A DNA stretch of 64,000 bases. Source: Pagrus major. Taxonomy: Eukaryota; Chordata; Actinopteri; Spariformes; Sparidae. Location of the stretch: the NCBI RefSeq assembly GCF_040436345.1, contig NC_133230.1, positions 23,694,197-23,758,196 of the forward strand, written 5' to 3'. This document shows, piece by piece, positions 27,501 through 39,469 of this stretch. The notes below the pieces were generated by a model. The model did not search any database. It saw only the letters and a list, made by a program, of their open reading frames with translations, and was not told the DNA's origin. How positions within the stretch are numbered: the stretch's first letter is position 1; the number at the start of each line of letters is the position of its first letter. A program made the position numbers and the translations under genes.

Positions 27501-30500
27501 TATCACCCCAAAATACTTCTTGACAATCAAATATTGAAATACTTAACTCCTGATTTTTAGGAAATATATTTTATACAAGAACCACATCATTTATTAAAAT
27601 GCATCAACTGAAAATTTCAGTATATCCTAATCCAACCATACAATTAATGTAAGCTCAAAGGTCACATCTGCTCCTGTGGAAATCAGTTACGATCTGGAGT
27701 CATCAGTCATGGCACTAAACCAGGAACAGTCATGAGTTGAGTTCATACTCCCATCTTGTGGCTAGGAATGGTATCAGCAAACATGCAGAGGGATCTGGGA
27801 AGGCACCATCCACTTAGTAGCAATAAACAATCAATTTTCTATGCCCTGAAATAATACACACGCTCTCAACAGAGCCAAACAGAGTGATATAACTGGGCAT
27901 TACCTCAGGGAAAGGATTAGCCTGGAGAAATAAAGCCAACAGCGGGCTTTAAAGTCTCTCCTTTTGTGGTGCAAAGACGATAAGCTTATATTTGTTTCAT
28001 TAATCTGTACGCTGGGAGACCAACATGTGAGTCATCCTCTGCAACTCAAAGCACGCTTGATTCCATGCGTGTTTGCTTTCCATTAAAAGAAGACAGAGAT
28101 AAAAATCTGGTGGCTGTCAAATCCAATGTGAACAACCCGACTCTTAAACTGACCCAACAAAACTTTCCCTCCTCATCATGTCTTCCCCTTTCATCATCTG
28201 ATGAGCTTAATCCAGTCGTTACGAACCAGTTGTAGTCTTCAGGAAGCATGTCACAGACTCCCATCACAAGACTTTGTTTCAAACAGCAACGGTTACTTCG
28301 CTGTCCCTCCAAGGGCCTGATGTGCCATATTGTGCATGGTGAACAAAGACAGTCTTGATTGGGGCATCTTCAGTGGATCCACTGTTCTCATCCTGCTGGA
28401 ATGCTGACTGAAAACGTTTGTGGTCGGCCCTGTTTCGATTGCCTTTCACCCATTAGGTTTTGAGGTTGGAAAGAGAGGGGAACAGAGAAGTGTAGTGGGA
28501 GGAGAGGACAACAGAGCGCAAGGCAGAAAAAGCAGGGGCCAGATCCTGGGAATATCACCACAGAACAAAATACACATTTAGGTATAGGAGAGGGAGAGCG
28601 GAGCAGGGCTTCTGGTTATGTAATGCAGCGAGCAAAATGGTTCTTGATATCAGGTTCTTATGTCAAGATGCGGCGCCAAGAAAAAGAGACTACTGTGAGC
28701 AGCTCCTTAATAGAGACCAGGCTGTAGTCGCGTTGCACATGGCAAGGCCAGGCGAGAGATGTCCCAGTCAGTTTAGCGGCAGCAAGTAAATATTATGGTG
28801 CAAGATCAGGCTTCTCTAAATGTTACAACCAACTCCAGCAAATGTGCTTGAACTTTAGGTAAACATTAGCTGCTGATCTGATGAATTTAAGGCATCTGTT
28901 GGACGTCTTTAATCATCATCCACAAAATACTATTGAACTTAACCCAGAAAATAACAGTGAAATGGACTGAAAAGATTTGACTCACAAGGTAGAGTATTAT
29001 ATTGTATCAAACTACATCAGTGGTGGTATATTTTCATTGATCAAAACCACTCAAATTACATTAAAAACTCGTCAAAAGCGCAATATCAATATGTCAGAAT
29101 ATCAGTGTACAACTCGCTACATGAACAGAAGCACTGAAGGCTGCTACCCTGTTTAGTGTTGCAACAAATGACTATGATCAACTAGGGCTGTACTGAACAG
29201 GTTTAAGCTTCGAAGCTTCATTCATCACACTGAGATTTAAATTCTACATCTTTCAAATGCTGGCATTTCTGCACTGTTGCAGATGCAGATTAGGCTACAC
29301 TAACATTATTAGTGTCATGCTATTTGTAGAATCAGATTTCATTTCCAGCTCATTTATTTAAAAAGAGATAGATGTATTCATTTCCAAAACTAACATGTTT
29401 TTATCTAACAAAATGTTCTGCTTCATTACCCCGGCCAAGGAGGTTATGTTTTCACCTGTGTCCATTTGTTTGTTGGTTTGTCAGCACGATTACACAAAAA
29501 CTACTAACGCATTTCCATGAAACTTGGATGGAGGAAGGGTCTCGGGACAGAATAGACCCCATTAACTTTTGGTGTGTATCCAGATAAAAGGGACGGATCC
29601 AGGAATGTTTTCTCACTTTCGTTAACATTTTGGGCATTTTCGGATCCTATATTTGTTGGCATTTATCCTTTCAAAAACAACATTTTCACTGTGATCAAAA
29701 GCTGTTTCCTTTTCCGCTTGCCACTTACAGTAGGCACACCCTCATACTTTATGAGGCAGTCTAAAAGCAACATAAACACATTTATAGTACCATAATGACA
29801 ATAAATCTAATTTGGCTCAAATACTATTACAGTAACTACTTGAGGGGTTTATTATGTATTCTGTCGGTGCTCCATCAAGACAACATCCCTTTCATACCAA
29901 CAACTGTAGAAAAAACCCAGTTTGGTTCGGATATATTCATTAAAGAACGTTGATTTAACTAAAAAGACTAAATCGAATTGCTTCATTCAAACTGAAGCTT
30001 TCGTTTGAGGATTAAAATATGACTACAGACATTCAAAGCTTTATTCGAAAACCTCAGTAGAAGCTTTGAATGTAAAAAATGACATAAGGTACAGCTCTAT
30101 TATCTACTAATATGCAGATCATTTTTCCATTAATCAATTCAACATTTTATCTTGCACCATAATTTCTCAGATACCAAGCTCAAATTATGTGTTCTGACCA
30201 ATAGTCAGAAACTAATAGAAATTCAATGTTCTGGCATGTTAGACAAAGAAAAGCATCTACTCCTCACATTTGAGAAGCTGGAACCAGCAGATTTTTAGGA
30301 TTTTTGCTTGAAAAATGACAATCAATCAATGAGTCGCTAAATTGTTCCTTCCTCACTGCCCTGTGCCTTAGACCAGGACATTTCCCAGACTTAATGTGAA
30401 CAACACATTCAGTGGAGATGAGTCAAAACACAGACAGACTTCCCACCACCACCACGGGCTGTCTGTGGGAACTGAAAAACAGATAGTGAGAGCTGATGAT

Positions 30501-33500
30501 TCCCAGTCAGATAAATGTTTGTTTTGGAGAGTGTTGCCTTGTTTAGATGTTGGTGGTTCCTGACGCTGCTCCAGCCTTTGGAGACCCAAATAGCTCCCAT
30601 ATGTTCTGATGGTACAGTGAAGAGTTTTCGGCAGACCGAAGATTGTTCTTTACAGCGGAAAAACTGCGGCTGACCCCCCCAAAAAACACATGCGTGCACA
30701 CACACTTTACATTTACAGTAGTCAGTTCTGAATGCAATTTGTCAGGGGTTGTCTGGCACATCTTGCTCCCCAATATGGAAAACAGAATGTACTGCTGTTT
30801 TTGTCCAAAACCCATTGATTATAACTCTGCCCCAGAACAGAATGTGGCATAAAAATGTAAATAAAAAAGAAAACAGTCAGGCAGCTTCCATGTTGACTCA
30901 CTGGCTATGAATTTCTCTTGAAGCGGTCGCTGGTAAGAAACAATTTTTCACCAAATATGAAGGCAACCACGTGTTGATGCCTTCGAATCCACACACCTTC
31001 ACAAACGTGAATCCGTCTAGAAGTTATACTTCTTCTTGCTATAGGCCACACTCACTGCCACAGCCCCTTTAAGCAAATTGACATGAACAGTTAATCAATT
31101 GTCCTTTAGTTTGTGATTGACTTTTCCACACAATCTTGTGCAAGTCTGTTAATCAATATAAAGGATATGCACCTTTTTGCAACAGGCCCCCTCCCAGGCA
31201 AGTTTTTGCTTCCTAGGATGAAAACTTTTGCAGCCAAGGCAGTGGAAATTTTTGTTGCCCGCCCGACTGACTAAGCAACCTATATAGCTGCTGAACAAAT
31301 GTCAAATAGAGTGAGAGGAAATGAAAATCCACCTACTATGTGGCCTCGTGGTTGCCTGGACAGGTCATGTAGGGCACATAGGCTGCAATGGACTGGATCT
31401 GCCTCATGAACTCATCACCAATCCTGGCATTGTCCTGGAATAATTTCATTCAGCTGGTAAACACGAAGCCAAAATTTCCCGCTAGACAACAATGTTTCAT
31501 TTTTCTCCATCTGCCAATATTCAGCCAAATTAGTTTTGAAAACTATGCTAGTCCATTTTCCAGACAGTTTGAGGAATGCATCATCAGCCTACCAAACAAA
31601 CCTCACTGAAACCAGAGGAGAGTTTTTTTCCTTTTTTCTACACGGCTTTTAAAAACACTGCGGTTCATGTCTGCACTGATGGCTTTTACCTGCCACAGCC
31701 ATTTATGACCTTTCAGACAAAATGTTCTGTTTTTCTATTTATAATATCAGTGAAGCCGCAGGATGTACTAGCACATTCCAGCAAAAGACGCAGCCCAGAT
31801 AAATTATGGTTATTAATTTTCGCAGTAGTCTGCTGATTGCATTTAGCATTTCTCTTTATTTAGAAAAAAAGTCTGAATAATAAAAGGACCTCTATTCAGG
31901 AGAAATGATATTAGCAACCAAGACAAGGTCACCAGTATGTCCGCTAGGTATCAAAAATGACAGCTGGGAGGTTTTCAGATGAGCGAAAATGTTATTGGGA
32001 CTCATGATTTGTGGTTTAAATGGTGCTTTTTTTATTCAAGAAATACTTGAGCGACATGAGCCCAACTCTCGTCTTTCACCGCAGGATTAAGGCATTTCAC
32101 AGTAATGCTAATCATAAGCTGTGTGTCTCAACCACAGCTGAGAGCCTTTTTATGCACTGATAATAAATAGTGGTGAGTCTGAGGGCAAGCGCAGTGGAGA
32201 AAGGTAGAGTGGCTTTTCTCATCTGTCACTGTGGAATTAGTGGAATATTTCAGAGGCTTTAAGAATATATGCTATTGATGAAAGAAATTTGCTGTCAGTG
32301 ACCTTAACTGAGCACAAGCGTGATCAGAGTTCATTATATTGTAAAGAAAGAAGAGTAAAGTACCTCATGCATATCGTAGGCAAAGTCCCCTGTAAAACAA
32401 CAAGAACATCTCCAGATTAGAACAGATCTGTGTTTTTTATTTAGATTGTTACTCTCCCACAGCATAGGGTAACAACAATATATCTTTGGTGCACTGTGCC
32501 AGAATATCCCAAATAAATTGTGTTTACTTGTGTTAAAAGTTGTGTTTACTTGGAAGTTTGTTTCTCAGTTTGTTAATCATTTTGTCAATCAACTCAGATT
32601 GTATTATAGTGACAAGGCTTAATGTAATGGTCAAACATTTTGGGAAATACGTTTAATCACTTTCTTACTAAGAGTTAGATGAGAAGATGCATTTACATAT
32701 TTAGCATACAGCCAGGAGATTAGTATCAATCTTTTCATCTACCTCTCAGCATGGAAGGCAATTAAGTATATTTCCAAACATGTCAAACTATTCCTTTAAT
32801 AAATGACGAATGCAGGCCTGTTAAACTACTTTCTCCGAAGGGCCATATTTGAAAGAAATAAAGTGCCAAGGGGCGAGACTTTTACATTCCCTGCGTCTGA
32901 CCTGGAAAACTCAAAATTAAAATTTGTGGAAACAAGTTTTTTCCTCTGCTTGTTTTTATCAGTTTTCACCATTTTTAATCTTACAAGTAGGATGTCAGTT
33001 TGATTCCCATAAATTCTCTCTGCTTAAACATCCTGGGTTTAAACTGAAATAAGAGTATGTTTGTGCTTAGCAACAGACAGAACTAATAAATGGGCTAATA
33101 AGCCTACTAAAAAAATGATCCAAGGGCCAGAATGAGGTTGTTAAAGGGTCTGCGTTCGGCCCACCATTCCAGTTGAATAGGTCTGCTTTATGAGGCAAAC
33201 AAGTAGTTTTATTCTCCCTAAAGTTGTAAATTAGCTGTAAAATAGCATTTAAGTCTGTGTTTCATTTGACAAGCCACTAAAAGGAGAAGAAAAATTATGT
33301 TTCTTATTATTCCCTGGCAAGAAATTGCGACACGAGACAAAAGCAAGAGAGTCAGAGACTGAGTCTGATTTTTTACCCATATTTTGTTTAGATTCTACTG
33401 CCCACCTATTCATTGACATTATTTTGTCAACTGTGAAGTGATGGAGCAAGCAGGTGACCGGTATCTAACCCACACCGTCCAAAAGCAAAACATACAAATG

Positions 33501-34883
33501 ATAAATAGGTATCATTATGCTGATTACAGTTATTACCATCATGATGTATTACCTCTTCACTACACATTTGTGTTGTGCCAGGTATCTGTGGATGACTAAC
33601 GCCTTAAACAACAGCTGATAACGCTTAATGCCTCTTTACTGCTTTTACAGTAAAAATGATTGTTACATTTCTATCGATGTGGAGCTCACCTATGTGCAGG
33701 ATGACATCATACATGCCAAGCTGCGTCTCCTTTTGCAGCCGAGCCAGAGACTGAGGGTTCTCGTTGCCCAGGTCTCCGTAGAGTGCAAACCTGGGACTGA
33801 AACTAGTGCTGTCATTCAGGGCAGTGAAGAAGAACACATCGCTCCAGCCCTCATCACTCCCACAGTGGTACGCTGAAATTAGAAAAACATGTTTATATGG
33901 AGAAACAATCTGACAAAGAGGATGTAATATCAAAGCTCCACTCACTATAAGAAACAGCCGGTTTGAGGCCTGTGAGAGCAACTCTGTGGATAAACATCTT
34001 CCTTTTCTCCTCTCCTGAGTCCACAAACAGAGTGGCGTCACCTTTGGCGCTCATCTCAAAGAGCCGACCCCCCAGAAGGCCATACTCCACTTTGCTCTCT
34101 GTCTTATTGAAGGTGGTCCAGGTCACAACCATGGAACCTGGCACTCCTGTGAAGAAAAGCCCACTTATTGAGATCGTGATGCGGATTGATCTGACAGAAC
34201 AACTGGATTCACTTATCGATGCGTTTATCAAAGCCAAGAGATGCTTATGAAAAGGCTGACGTTGCACAAGAGTGGTGCTTTTGATCTTGCTGCTGGCAAG
34301 ATAAGCTGACGACTGGCCAGGTACTCATTTCACCGAGACATCAACTCATTTAATGACTACCATGTTTCACCTTCGCGAGGAATGAACGAATAAACGTTTA
34401 TGCTGCACAGACTCTGTGTGAACTGAGGGTACAGTAACATCAGCAAAATGTATGGAAGTTGAGGCAATTATCTGGTGTATTTAACCTGACTTACAGCGTG
34501 CACAGAGACATGTTGCTGTTGCAGGAAATATCATCAGTGCCTTACATGAAACACAAGATAACTGAAAGTGATTCTGAGCTTCAGTGAGACTTATTGCAGA
34601 GCTTACATACACCAGTGCTTTTAATCATTATACTATTGAGTTATTTGTACAAAACATCTGTGAATCTGCAAATCACATGACCTGGATACTGGTTTGTATT
34701 ACAGAGAGAGACGGGGGGGATTGTGTCCCTAAATGAAAACACATGAGGCAGAGGAAGAAGGTTCAAACACTTACCTGGATAAGAGAGGTGCACCTGCTCT
34801 GGCTGGGTCCAGATGGGAGGAACACCAAGCACCAACAGGGGTGCGAGGCTTAACAAAGCACAGGCAGCATGAATAGGCACCAT
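21593..34883 (-). CDS. acp7: Acid phosphatase type 7 (purple acid phosphatase), 13 coding exons
   Basis: Metallophosphoesterase of the purple acid phosphatase family, expected to hydrolyse phosphomonoesters in a secretory or extracellular compartment; the substrate is unknown. Coding exons in transcript order: 34883-34775, 34146-33946, 33872-33690, 32389-32364, 31434-31337, 25378-25316, 24540-24426, 24218-24105, 22986-22920, 22494-22427, 22337-22266, 21894-21757, 21658-21593. They total 1320 nt, join in frame and give 439 residues; human ACP7 has 438. The ATG has A at -3 and opens a signal peptide (about residues 1-20), followed by an N-terminal fibronectin-III-like region. Metal-ligand motifs are all present: GDLG (D137), GDFAY (D166, Y169), GNHE (N201), GHRP (H284) and AHEH (H334, H336). 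The 26-nt fourth exon encodes D166 and Y169. Donors after exons 7 and 8 (GTTAAT, GTGTGT) are weak. The large introns hold several repeats. The ATG exon begins just after a possible acceptor, so 5' untranslated exons are likely upstream. Confidence 0.95.
26260..26340. repeat. Interspersed repeat fragment in an acp7 intron
   Basis: The AATTAGTTGCAAACTATTTTGATATAGATTATTT-type text resembles the 'ATTAGTTGC...AATCGATTA' fish repeat (the motif is described, not delimited). It is decayed and has no clear ends. Confidence 0.35.
29183..30099. mobile_element. hAT-like element with nested repeat in acp7 intron
   Basis: The ends are TAGGGCTGTAC at the left and, read inward from the right, TAGAGCTGTACC. 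Both ends are followed by AAGCTTC/AAAGCTT-rich inverted sequence. The flanking octamers TGATCAAC and TTATCTAC match at six of eight positions, which fits a decayed 8-bp hAT target duplication. There is no transposase frame. Another repeat (29428-29655) sits inside it. Confidence 0.55.
29428..29655 (+). repeat. Interspersed repeat nested inside the hAT-like element
   Basis: The segment starts CCCCGGCCAAGGAGGTTATG and contains CAAAAACTACTAACG, AAACTTGGATGGAGG and GGACGGATCCAGGAAT. This resembles a repeat type widespread in fish. A related, more decayed copy lies in the opposite orientation at about 49735-49960. The family is not assigned. Confidence 0.6.
30165..30350 (+). repeat. Interspersed repeat fragment in acp7 intron
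   Basis: The block TCACATTTGAGAAGCTGGAA and the following AAAAATGACAATCAATCAAT resemble a common fish repeat associated with ATTAATCG-rich ends. It has no coding content. Confidence 0.5.
30990..31293 (+). repeat. Interspersed repeat, copy A (pair with 54937-55233)
   Basis: It shares an ordered series of blocks with 54937-55233: CGTGAATCC, TAGAAGTTA, GCCAC...CCCCTTT, CAAATTG, CTTGTGCAA, GGCCCC(C)TCCCA, TGACTGA and CAACCTATA. The two copies have the same orientation but are diverged. The family is not identified. Confidence 0.55.
32631..32799 (+). repeat. Interspersed repeat fragment (ATTCCTTTAA end)
   Basis: It reads from AAACATTTTGGGAAATACG through GAGATTAGTATCAATCTTTTC to GTCAAACTATTCCTTTAA. 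This is one member of a family with other fragments at about 8125-8150, 40068-40165, 58585-59045 and 61270-61370. Confidence 0.55.
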
Positions 34884-35649
34884 TTTAACACTGAGCTGCA
34901 GGTGCAGAAGCAACACACGCCCAGAAAATAAAACAATTTAGTCACATGATGTTCAGAGCTTTCATACAAAACATCACATGACTGAGTCTGTTGATATAAA
35001 ACCAAGGGCCTATTTAGAAATTATATAACAGTACAGCCTTAAAATCTCCTACCTGACCTCAACGCCAGTTTATGCAGTCACACACGCAGACCGTGCCTCG
35101 GCCTCTGATGAGGACCTCTACATTGGATGAAAGTGCAGAACCAAAAACAGCAGAGTCAGCGAAAGCAAAACGGAAAGAGATGATGTGTCGATAAAAGCAG
35201 CTGATGTTGTTTTTCATTGTGCATTCAGGGAAGTTGCTGCTGTCAAAGTGAGCCCAAGTGCAGCAGGGATTAGCCAACACAAGCCACAGCCTGCCTCAGG
35301 TCAATAAAGTGCAAAGGCAAACAGCTGATATGCCTCACTGGCCAGGATAAAGGCACTGTCAGGGTCAGGGCTCATGAAGTGCAAAAAGCAAAAATTGATT
35401 AGGGTCAAAACAGGAAACCAGCTGATCCATCAGTTCTGGTAACTGCCTCTCTGGTTAAATGTGTCTAGATCAGCTGACTGGGAGCATGTTTAAAACCACA
35501 CATGTTGCCCACTGCTCTAACGAGGTGTTTGGTTTGAATTGTGCACCGTTTAATATCTCAAGAGTCGCTAGAGGTCGCACACTACACAGACCGGGTTATG
35601 AATAGGATGCTTTATTCTCTCATACTGGGCGGTATTATCAGTTTAAATT

Positions 35650-35732
35650 GGACGTAAGCTTGTTAGCAGTCGCCTGACAGAATCACAGGGAAGGTTTAAC
35701 TCTATTGTCGCTCATTAGGAATGGTAAACAAG
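35650..35732 (+). other. Candidate 5' untranslated exon of katnbl1
   Basis: The exon ends ATGGTAAACAAG followed by the near-consensus donor GTGAGTAC. The start of the exon is not visible, so 35650 is arbitrary. Spliced to the acceptor at 36379 it would give a five-codon upstream ORF (MVNKV) whose TAA overlaps the katnbl1 ATG as TAATG. Transcript data are lacking, and another first exon near 36.1 kb is possible. Confidence 0.35.
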
Positions 35733-35994
35733 GTGAGTACACCACTTAGGATATCTTATTTGCTTCACCTTAAGTGTGGTCACGCATTTATAAATTGCTG
35801 CGACTTGCGACAGAAAAGGTTGTAACTGTGAACGCAGCTAACGTGCTACGCGCAATAAAAAAATCTCTCTAGTTTTGTCTCCGAGCGAAACTTAACAGTT
35901 TAAAGAAAACGAATAAAGCTGTCCAAAAGCTTCAAACACATTCTGGCCCGAATAAGTTCGCCACATTTTCAAATTAGTCGCTGAAAACACTCAC

Positions 35995-36042
35995 GGCAAC
36001 ACTCAGCTGTGGGTCCGGGAGCAGTTCCTGGCTACGTCATGC
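35995..36042 (-). other. Candidate 5' untranslated exon of acp7
   Basis: On the minus strand a donor GTGAGTG follows GTTGCC at 35995, and a possible acceptor (CTGCACCTGCAG) lies just before the acp7 ATG exon. The upstream boundary is arbitrary. An alternative minus-strand donor (TCAG|GTAGGAG) lies near 35052. Confidence 0.3.
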
Positions 36043-36383
36043 CTAGAGGATGCCCACGTGGATTGTGGGAAATTGTGTTTTAGTATGTTAAGCCTGGAAA
36101 GCCTGTCAGTCTGGAGGATTAAAACTTTATTCTTTTTTAAACAACCTCTCCCATTATTTATGAGTTCCTACTATACTGGCTTAACATATTTTTGCCACCT
36201 AAAGATATAATAAATGTTGCTGAATGCTGTGAATAATAAATATATTGCGATACATAAACCATATTGTAATCATCTTATTGTGCAGACTTGACTTGAACTG
36301 ACTGTGTGTGTTTAAATGTATTTGATTAGGTATAAAAAATGCACTATAACTGATGAAAAGGGGCTTCTCTGTCTCTAGGTGTA

Positions 36384-38376
36384 ATGGACTCCAACAGTGA
36401 AGACGGTGACTACCCAAATCTTGCAAATGCCTTTCAGCAGGATGCATCCCAGTACAGGGTGACCTATACTCATGGGGGAAACACAAACGAGGTGAGATGG
36501 GTGACACCTTCTCACACACACATTTCTATATGCTACACCTCCTAATTGTTTAATTAATCACCATGCAAAATGTATTTTTAAATGCAGGTGGAGGACTTCA
36601 ACAAAAAGAGGTAGGCCTTCTAATTTTGCTGTCACATGACAGCCAGTGCATAATGTGTTTTGGCTTTCAACGTAATGCTTGAACGTTGCACACTGCCCAG
36701 GTTTCCAGTGAGTCGCTCTAGCCACAACCCAGGCAGAGTGAAGCGGGTTGTGTCATGTAAGAGGAAGACCCACCATCTGACTGTGGCTCGGAGGAAGCAG
36801 CTCGGGACCGGGAGGGCTTGTGATGCTGCAAACAAGGAGAACGAGATGAAGTGCGTGCAGGACATGCAACAGGAGATATTTGACATGGACCCTTGGGAGT
36901 TTCCGCTAAATGTCAATAACAACCACAGGACTGGTAGAACTGGTTCTGAACAAGCCGACTACTGTACGCTCACTGAGGTCAGACATACTGTCACAGCTCA
37001 GACTGTATTTCTGGTAATACTTTGTTATTAATATGCAGATAAGATATGAGCCTAACAATGTTTTTCAGCTCACAAGGGATCACAGCACAATGACTGATGT
37101 GCTCTTTGGAAGAAATCTGAGACTGAAAGTGTCTTTAACACTCTGGCAGAGAAATGTAGGAGAGCTGTTGACATACTTCCTGAGGTACGTATACTGTATG
37201 TAGTGTGTAGTTGGTTTTCAAAGATTTATCACGCAATACGTTCACTGGAATTTGAAATATTGTTACATATTTGTCACTGTCTTTGTACAGGATCCAAGAT
37301 ATTGGTGTGTTTGTTGATTTTCTCCCACTGATAAGCAAAAGGTGAGTGTCCTAAATTTTGCAAAAGTTTGAGCAGCACAGGCTACAAGTGGACTAAATGT
37401 TAATTGAATCAACTTTTCTCTGCAGTATTGATGAAGATTCTTCCAGGATCACTATTGGCTGTTGTGTTGACCTCTTTCCTTTAGTGAAGAAAGTCCTCAC
37501 AAATCCATATGAAGAGTGAGTATTCCTGCTCTAATGAACTGTTTTGTTTTTGCCAAAGAATCAAACATATGATGGGCATATGTGTACGCAGAGTAGCAGA
37601 ATAGTTACTGTGCAGATCTGCAAATTACTTAAGGTTGTCTTTGTTTCTCACAGATATCTTACTGTTGGTTTAAAGTGGATAAATTCAGTTTTGAAAAACT
37701 GGGGCGAGGAACTGAGAGCAAGTGGCTATCGTGGATCGACTAAACTTCCATCGGATAAGTAAGTGTTGCTGTGTTTTATGAAATGTGAGATACTTTAAAG
37801 ACGCAACATGTAAGAATTTAAGTTTATAACATTCAAATATTAACTTAAATTATCAACAGAATGTGAAGCAATAACCTTTTTTTAATTTTTTTACCTGGTG
37901 ATATACTGCCCCTTATTTGTTTTGAGCATGAATTGACAATTCTTACATATTGCACCTTTTAAAGAATGGAAAAAAGCTGTGTATATTAATCTTAATCGTA
38001 GGACACTGTAAACAAAATAACATAAAACTGCATAAATAGACATATAGCTGTAATCACCCCCACCCTCTATCCCTCGACCTTTTGAATACAGTATATACAC
38101 TAAACCACCTGTGCACCACCACTTGAAAACTGTAAGAATTTGCCACTTTGTTGCAGAAATTTCCAGGTCTTTAATCAGCAGTTATTGGAGTTATGGCATC
38201 AGGAACCTTTGCTGAAATCCGTTCCAGGGACTGCAGGAGACATGGCAAAGGTCAGTGCTGCATGTAAAATCAAATCATCACCACTGTCAGTAACTAATGG
38301 CTTTGAATTTTCTTATACAAAATAAAATTATCTTTTTCCTCAGGTCATTGATTCCTTCCTGTCTCAACTTACTTGA
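36384..38376 (+). CDS. katnbl1: Katanin p80 subunit B-like protein 1, nine coding exons
   Basis: Regulator of the microtubule-severing enzyme katanin. In this family the protein is nuclear in interphase and binds katanin A subunits through a con80-like domain. Coding exons: 36384-36491, 36588-36610, 36701-36977, 37069-37184, 37291-37341, 37426-37515, 37654-37758, 38157-38250, 38344-38376. They total 897 nt and 298 residues; human KATNBL1 has 304. All joints have GT-AG borders and keep frame. The N-terminal third is diverged and basic (residues 56-76 rich in K/R). ANKENE at 87-92 contains a KEN motif also found in the human protein. The con80-like region spans about 137-298 and includes VLFGRN, SLTLWQRN, GCCVDLFPLV, VGLKWINSV and VPGTAGDMAK. 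The second coding exon is a 23-nt microexon. The ATG lies five bases inside the exon that begins at 36379. Intron 7 carries a MITE. Confidence 0.93.
37793..37964. mobile_element. MITE in katnbl1 intron 7
   Basis: The ends are inverted repeats of about 25 bp. The left begins CTTTAAAGACGCAACATGTAAG; read inward, the right begins CTTTAAAAGGTGCAATATGT. The element is 172 bp, AT-rich and non-coding. The same terminal motif occurs at about 11612. Confidence 0.7.
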
Positions 38377-38737
38377 CGGCAAAGAAGAACCACAACACAT
38401 TTTTTCTTTGGTAGCAGCCCCGATAAAAAAACTCAAGAATCTTTAGTCGAATCATTAGACCGGAGCTGCTGTTGTTTCCACAGAAAAGTGCCTTTTAGCT
38501 TGTAAGGTGATGCCTGTCGAGTTTTATGTATTTATTACCATACAGGACAACTTGAACAGAAGTACAGAGACTGTGCAGTATACTGTAAATTGAATCATTG
38601 TCTTTTCATTGACCAAGTATGTTGTAATTATGATCGAGATCTTTTTTTTTTTAGGAAAATGTAAGAATGAATCCTAGAACTTAGTTTGACTGATATATTG
38701 TGAGCATCTATTCCCTTTAATGGCACAATCTGTGATG

Positions 38738-38743
38738 AATAAA
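38738..38743 (+). terminator. Polyadenylation signal of katnbl1
   Basis: AATAAA about 360 nt after the katnbl1 stop. A second AATAAA follows near 38780. Confidence 0.6.
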
Positions 38744-38809
38744 GTTTGTATTTAAGATTTTAAATGTTGTGGTGTTGAAATAAACATTATTTAGATCAAA
38801 AACAGAGTG

Positions 38810-39469
38810 TAATCACCTTCTGTGGGAGAAAACAACACTGATATGTCTCTGTTTTATTAATGCAAACGCAAATCGCACACTTCTGTGGAAATACTGTACT
38901 TTACTTCAGGTTAAAGTACAGTTGGGTGAAACAACTGGTGGAAAAATAAGCTGTTGAATCTCCAGCAACACATTTCAGTAAACAATTCGGTCTCATGTGG
39001 ACTTCAACCTCATTCAGTCCTGAAGTGATTTAAGTAAGTCAGAGATTCTGGGTTTGCCTAGAGCTCATATCTCTCCATTTATCTCACTTGACACAGATAA
39101 GTGGAGGGTTGGTGTCATTGTGATGTGAAGCTGAGGTTGAAGTCCAGCTGTGACTGGGACACAGAGAGGATTTAAGTGAACTTTGAATGTGAACTCCGCA
39201 GTCGACCGCTTGTGCTTTTCATTCAGTCAGTGGCGACTAATACAACAGGAGTGTGGGGAAAGATTTGGGTACAGAGAACAACATATTTCTGTCACCGTAT
39301 ACATGTGGCTGTACTGACGGTAAGCACGTTGCTTTACATTTCAAGATATCTTCCATTTATGTTTTTCAGCAGAGGTTGTGTGTTCTTTATTAAGTTCACT
39401 GAATTTCAAAAGAAGTTTGGCACACTGTTGACTAAACACTGTTGGTTTGGCAGCTGGCAAACGTGAAGG
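38810..39469. other. Intergenic gap between katnbl1 and the fibrinogen-like gene
   Basis: No coding exon or repeat with clear ends is visible. The proximal promoter and any 5' untranslated exon of the fibrinogen-like gene should lie here. I see no TATA box at a fixed distance from the ATG. Confidence 0.4.

Larger units (their letters stand above)
35600..36120. promoter_or_regulatory. Head-to-head promoter region of acp7 and katnbl1
   Basis: This is the space between the divergent genes. It contains a CRE-like TACGTCAT (36033-36040) and a palindromic E-box CCACGTGG (36054-36061), 13 bp apart. No TATA box stands out. The transcription starts are inferred and not fixed: good donor sequences lie on both strands (plus strand after 35732, minus strand after 35995), so the first exons may lie close together or overlap. 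Confidence 0.5.
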
